Source: Ananas comosus (Eukaryota; Streptophyta; Magnoliopsida; Poales; Bromeliaceae). From it: a stretch of DNA of 64,000 bases. Shown here piece by piece: positions 63,212 through 64,000 of the stretch. The stretch spans positions 1,516,149 through 1,580,148 of the forward strand of contig NC_033637.1 of NCBI RefSeq assembly GCF_001540865.1, given 5' to 3'. Under the pieces are notes generated by a model, which had not been told where the DNA came from, did not search any database, and saw only the letters and a list, made by a program, of their open reading frames with translations. The first letter of the stretch is position 1. Each line of letters begins with the position of its first letter. Position numbers and translations under genes: made by a program.

Positions 63212-64000
63212 ATGGATCTGACGGGGCCTCAATCGAAGCTCTCGCTGGGGTTTCACCATGCCCATGGCGCCCCGATCGCCACAAACGGCTCGATTTCCCT
63301 TCAGATCGATTCGAGACACCGAGATCTGCCCCGGGATCCGCGGCCGATCCCGTTGCAGCTTCTAGATCAGCAATCGGGGAATTTCAAGGACGATCCGGAG
63401 GAATCCGATGACGAGGGGAGGAGAGAAGAGGCGGAGGACGAGAAAGACGAGGAGTTCAGCTTCCTCGGCCACCAGTTATCCCTTAAGAGGCGGCGAAGGG
63501 ACGAGTCCTCTTCTTCGTGCTCGTCCTCCTCGCTACATCCCTCAAAAAGGGCTCTGATTGAGCCCGATCTCGAGACACGAAGGTCAGCGGTGCGTTCATG
63601 GGGGAATCAGCCACTATCCATGGCCGACCCCGATGTATGTGGCATCATGGAGAAGGAGAGGGATCGCCAGGTGAGGGGGATCGAGCTCATCGCCTCGGAG
63701 AACTTCGTTTGCCGCGCGGTTCTCGATGCCCTAGGAAGCCACCTTACCAACAAGTATTCCGAGGGTTTGCCGGGGGCCCGATACTACGGCGGCAACCAGT
63801 ACATCGACCAGATTGAGAGGCTGTGCCATGAGCGAGCCCTCGCGGCCTTTGATCTCGATCCCGAGTGCTGGGGCGTGAATGTCCAGCCCTACTCATGCAC
63901 CTCTGCCAACTTTGCGGTTTACACTGGGCTGCTGCTCCCGAAGGATCGAATTATGGGGCTGGATTCGCCATCTGGTGGGCATGTAAGTCATGGATACCAC
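63212..64000 (+). CDS. SHM7: Serine hydroxymethyltransferase, SHM6/SHM7 (nuclear-type) clade, 3' partial
   Basis: PLP enzyme interconverting serine and glycine with tetrahydrofolate. 263 codons are open to the window edge. Residues 1 to about 130 form the extension typical of the SHM6/7 clade: [14 protein letters not shown], an acidic stretch, then a basic LKRRRRDE that may be a nuclear signal. The catalytic domain begins near [16 protein letters not shown] and shows [28 protein letters not shown] and [14 protein letters not shown]. The usual QPYSGSPAN is QPYSCTSAN, as expected in this clade. GTAAGT inside GGHVSH is in frame and is not used as a donor here. The PLP lysine lies outside the window. 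Confidence 0.93.
   Translation, partial: MDLTGPQSKLSLGFHHAHGAPIATNGSISLQIDSRHRDLPRDPRPIPLQLLDQQSGNFKDDPEESDDEGRREEAEDEKDEEFSFLGHQLSLKRRRRDESSSSCSSSSLHPSKRALIEPDLETRRSAVRSWGNQPLSMADPDVCGIMEKERDRQVRGIELIASENFVCRAVLDALGSHLTNKYSEGLPGARYYGGNQYIDQIERLCHERALAAFDLDPECWGVNVQPYSCTSANFAVYTGLLLPKDRIMGLDSPSGGHVSHGYH

Overview
The window is nuclear DNA of a flowering plant, most likely a monocot. It holds nine protein genes, every one split by spliceosomal introns or belonging to a plant-specific clade. Several belong to plant-restricted groups: a patellin, an MCTP, a subgroup-4 R2R3-MYB, a plastid NFU and a nuclear-type SHMT. Very GC-rich coding exons (MCTP, PATL, LEA/TMEM205) sit beside AT-rich introns and spacers, a contrast typical of commelinid monocots. 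A pineapple-like genome would fit, but I hold that only weakly. Two single N bases (6207, 62954) show that the assembly is not perfect.

Layout, left to right: FANCM DNA helicase (+, 5' end outside the window, 215-9065). It converges tail-to-tail on a plant deoxynucleoside kinase (-, 10294-12953). About 12 kb of repeat-rich spacer follows, then a subgroup-4 MYB repressor (+, 25719-27047) and another 10 kb of repeat-rich spacer. Next come a TMN1/EMP12 nonaspanin (+, 37307-42287), a damaged MCTP6/QUIRKY-type C2-domain protein (+, 43980-47408), a patellin Sec14-GOLD protein (+, 50226-52055), a LEA-repeat/TMEM205-like membrane protein (+, 55152-56663), a plastid NFU iron-sulfur scaffold (+, 58734-61262), and the 5' end of an SHM6/7-type serine hydroxymethyltransferase (+, 63212-64000, cut by the window edge).

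The genes are independent eukaryotic units, not an operon. From memory of Arabidopsis locus numbers, dNK, MYB3, MCTP6, PATL1/2 and the LEA/TMEM205 genes lie in two duplicated chromosome-1 blocks, so much of this window looks like an old conserved gene neighbourhood.

The spacers hold well-delimited non-autonomous transposons. These include a 549-bp TRIM retrotransposon with LTRs, primer-binding site and 5-bp target duplication; a 154-bp solo LTR with 5-bp duplication; a 544-bp foldback MITE with 9-bp duplication; two related 190-bp MITEs, each with its own perfect 9-bp duplication (one in the LEA/TMEM205 promoter); hairpin MITEs bounded by TA/GA microsatellites; hAT-like elements; and two copies of a tRNA-derived SINE.

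The most notable gene-level observations are an AT-AC (U12-type) intron in FANCM, an 18-nt microexon in TMN1, a helix-hairpin-helix-like segment fused ahead of the deoxynucleoside kinase, and three internal deletions (two frameshifting) in the MCTP gene.
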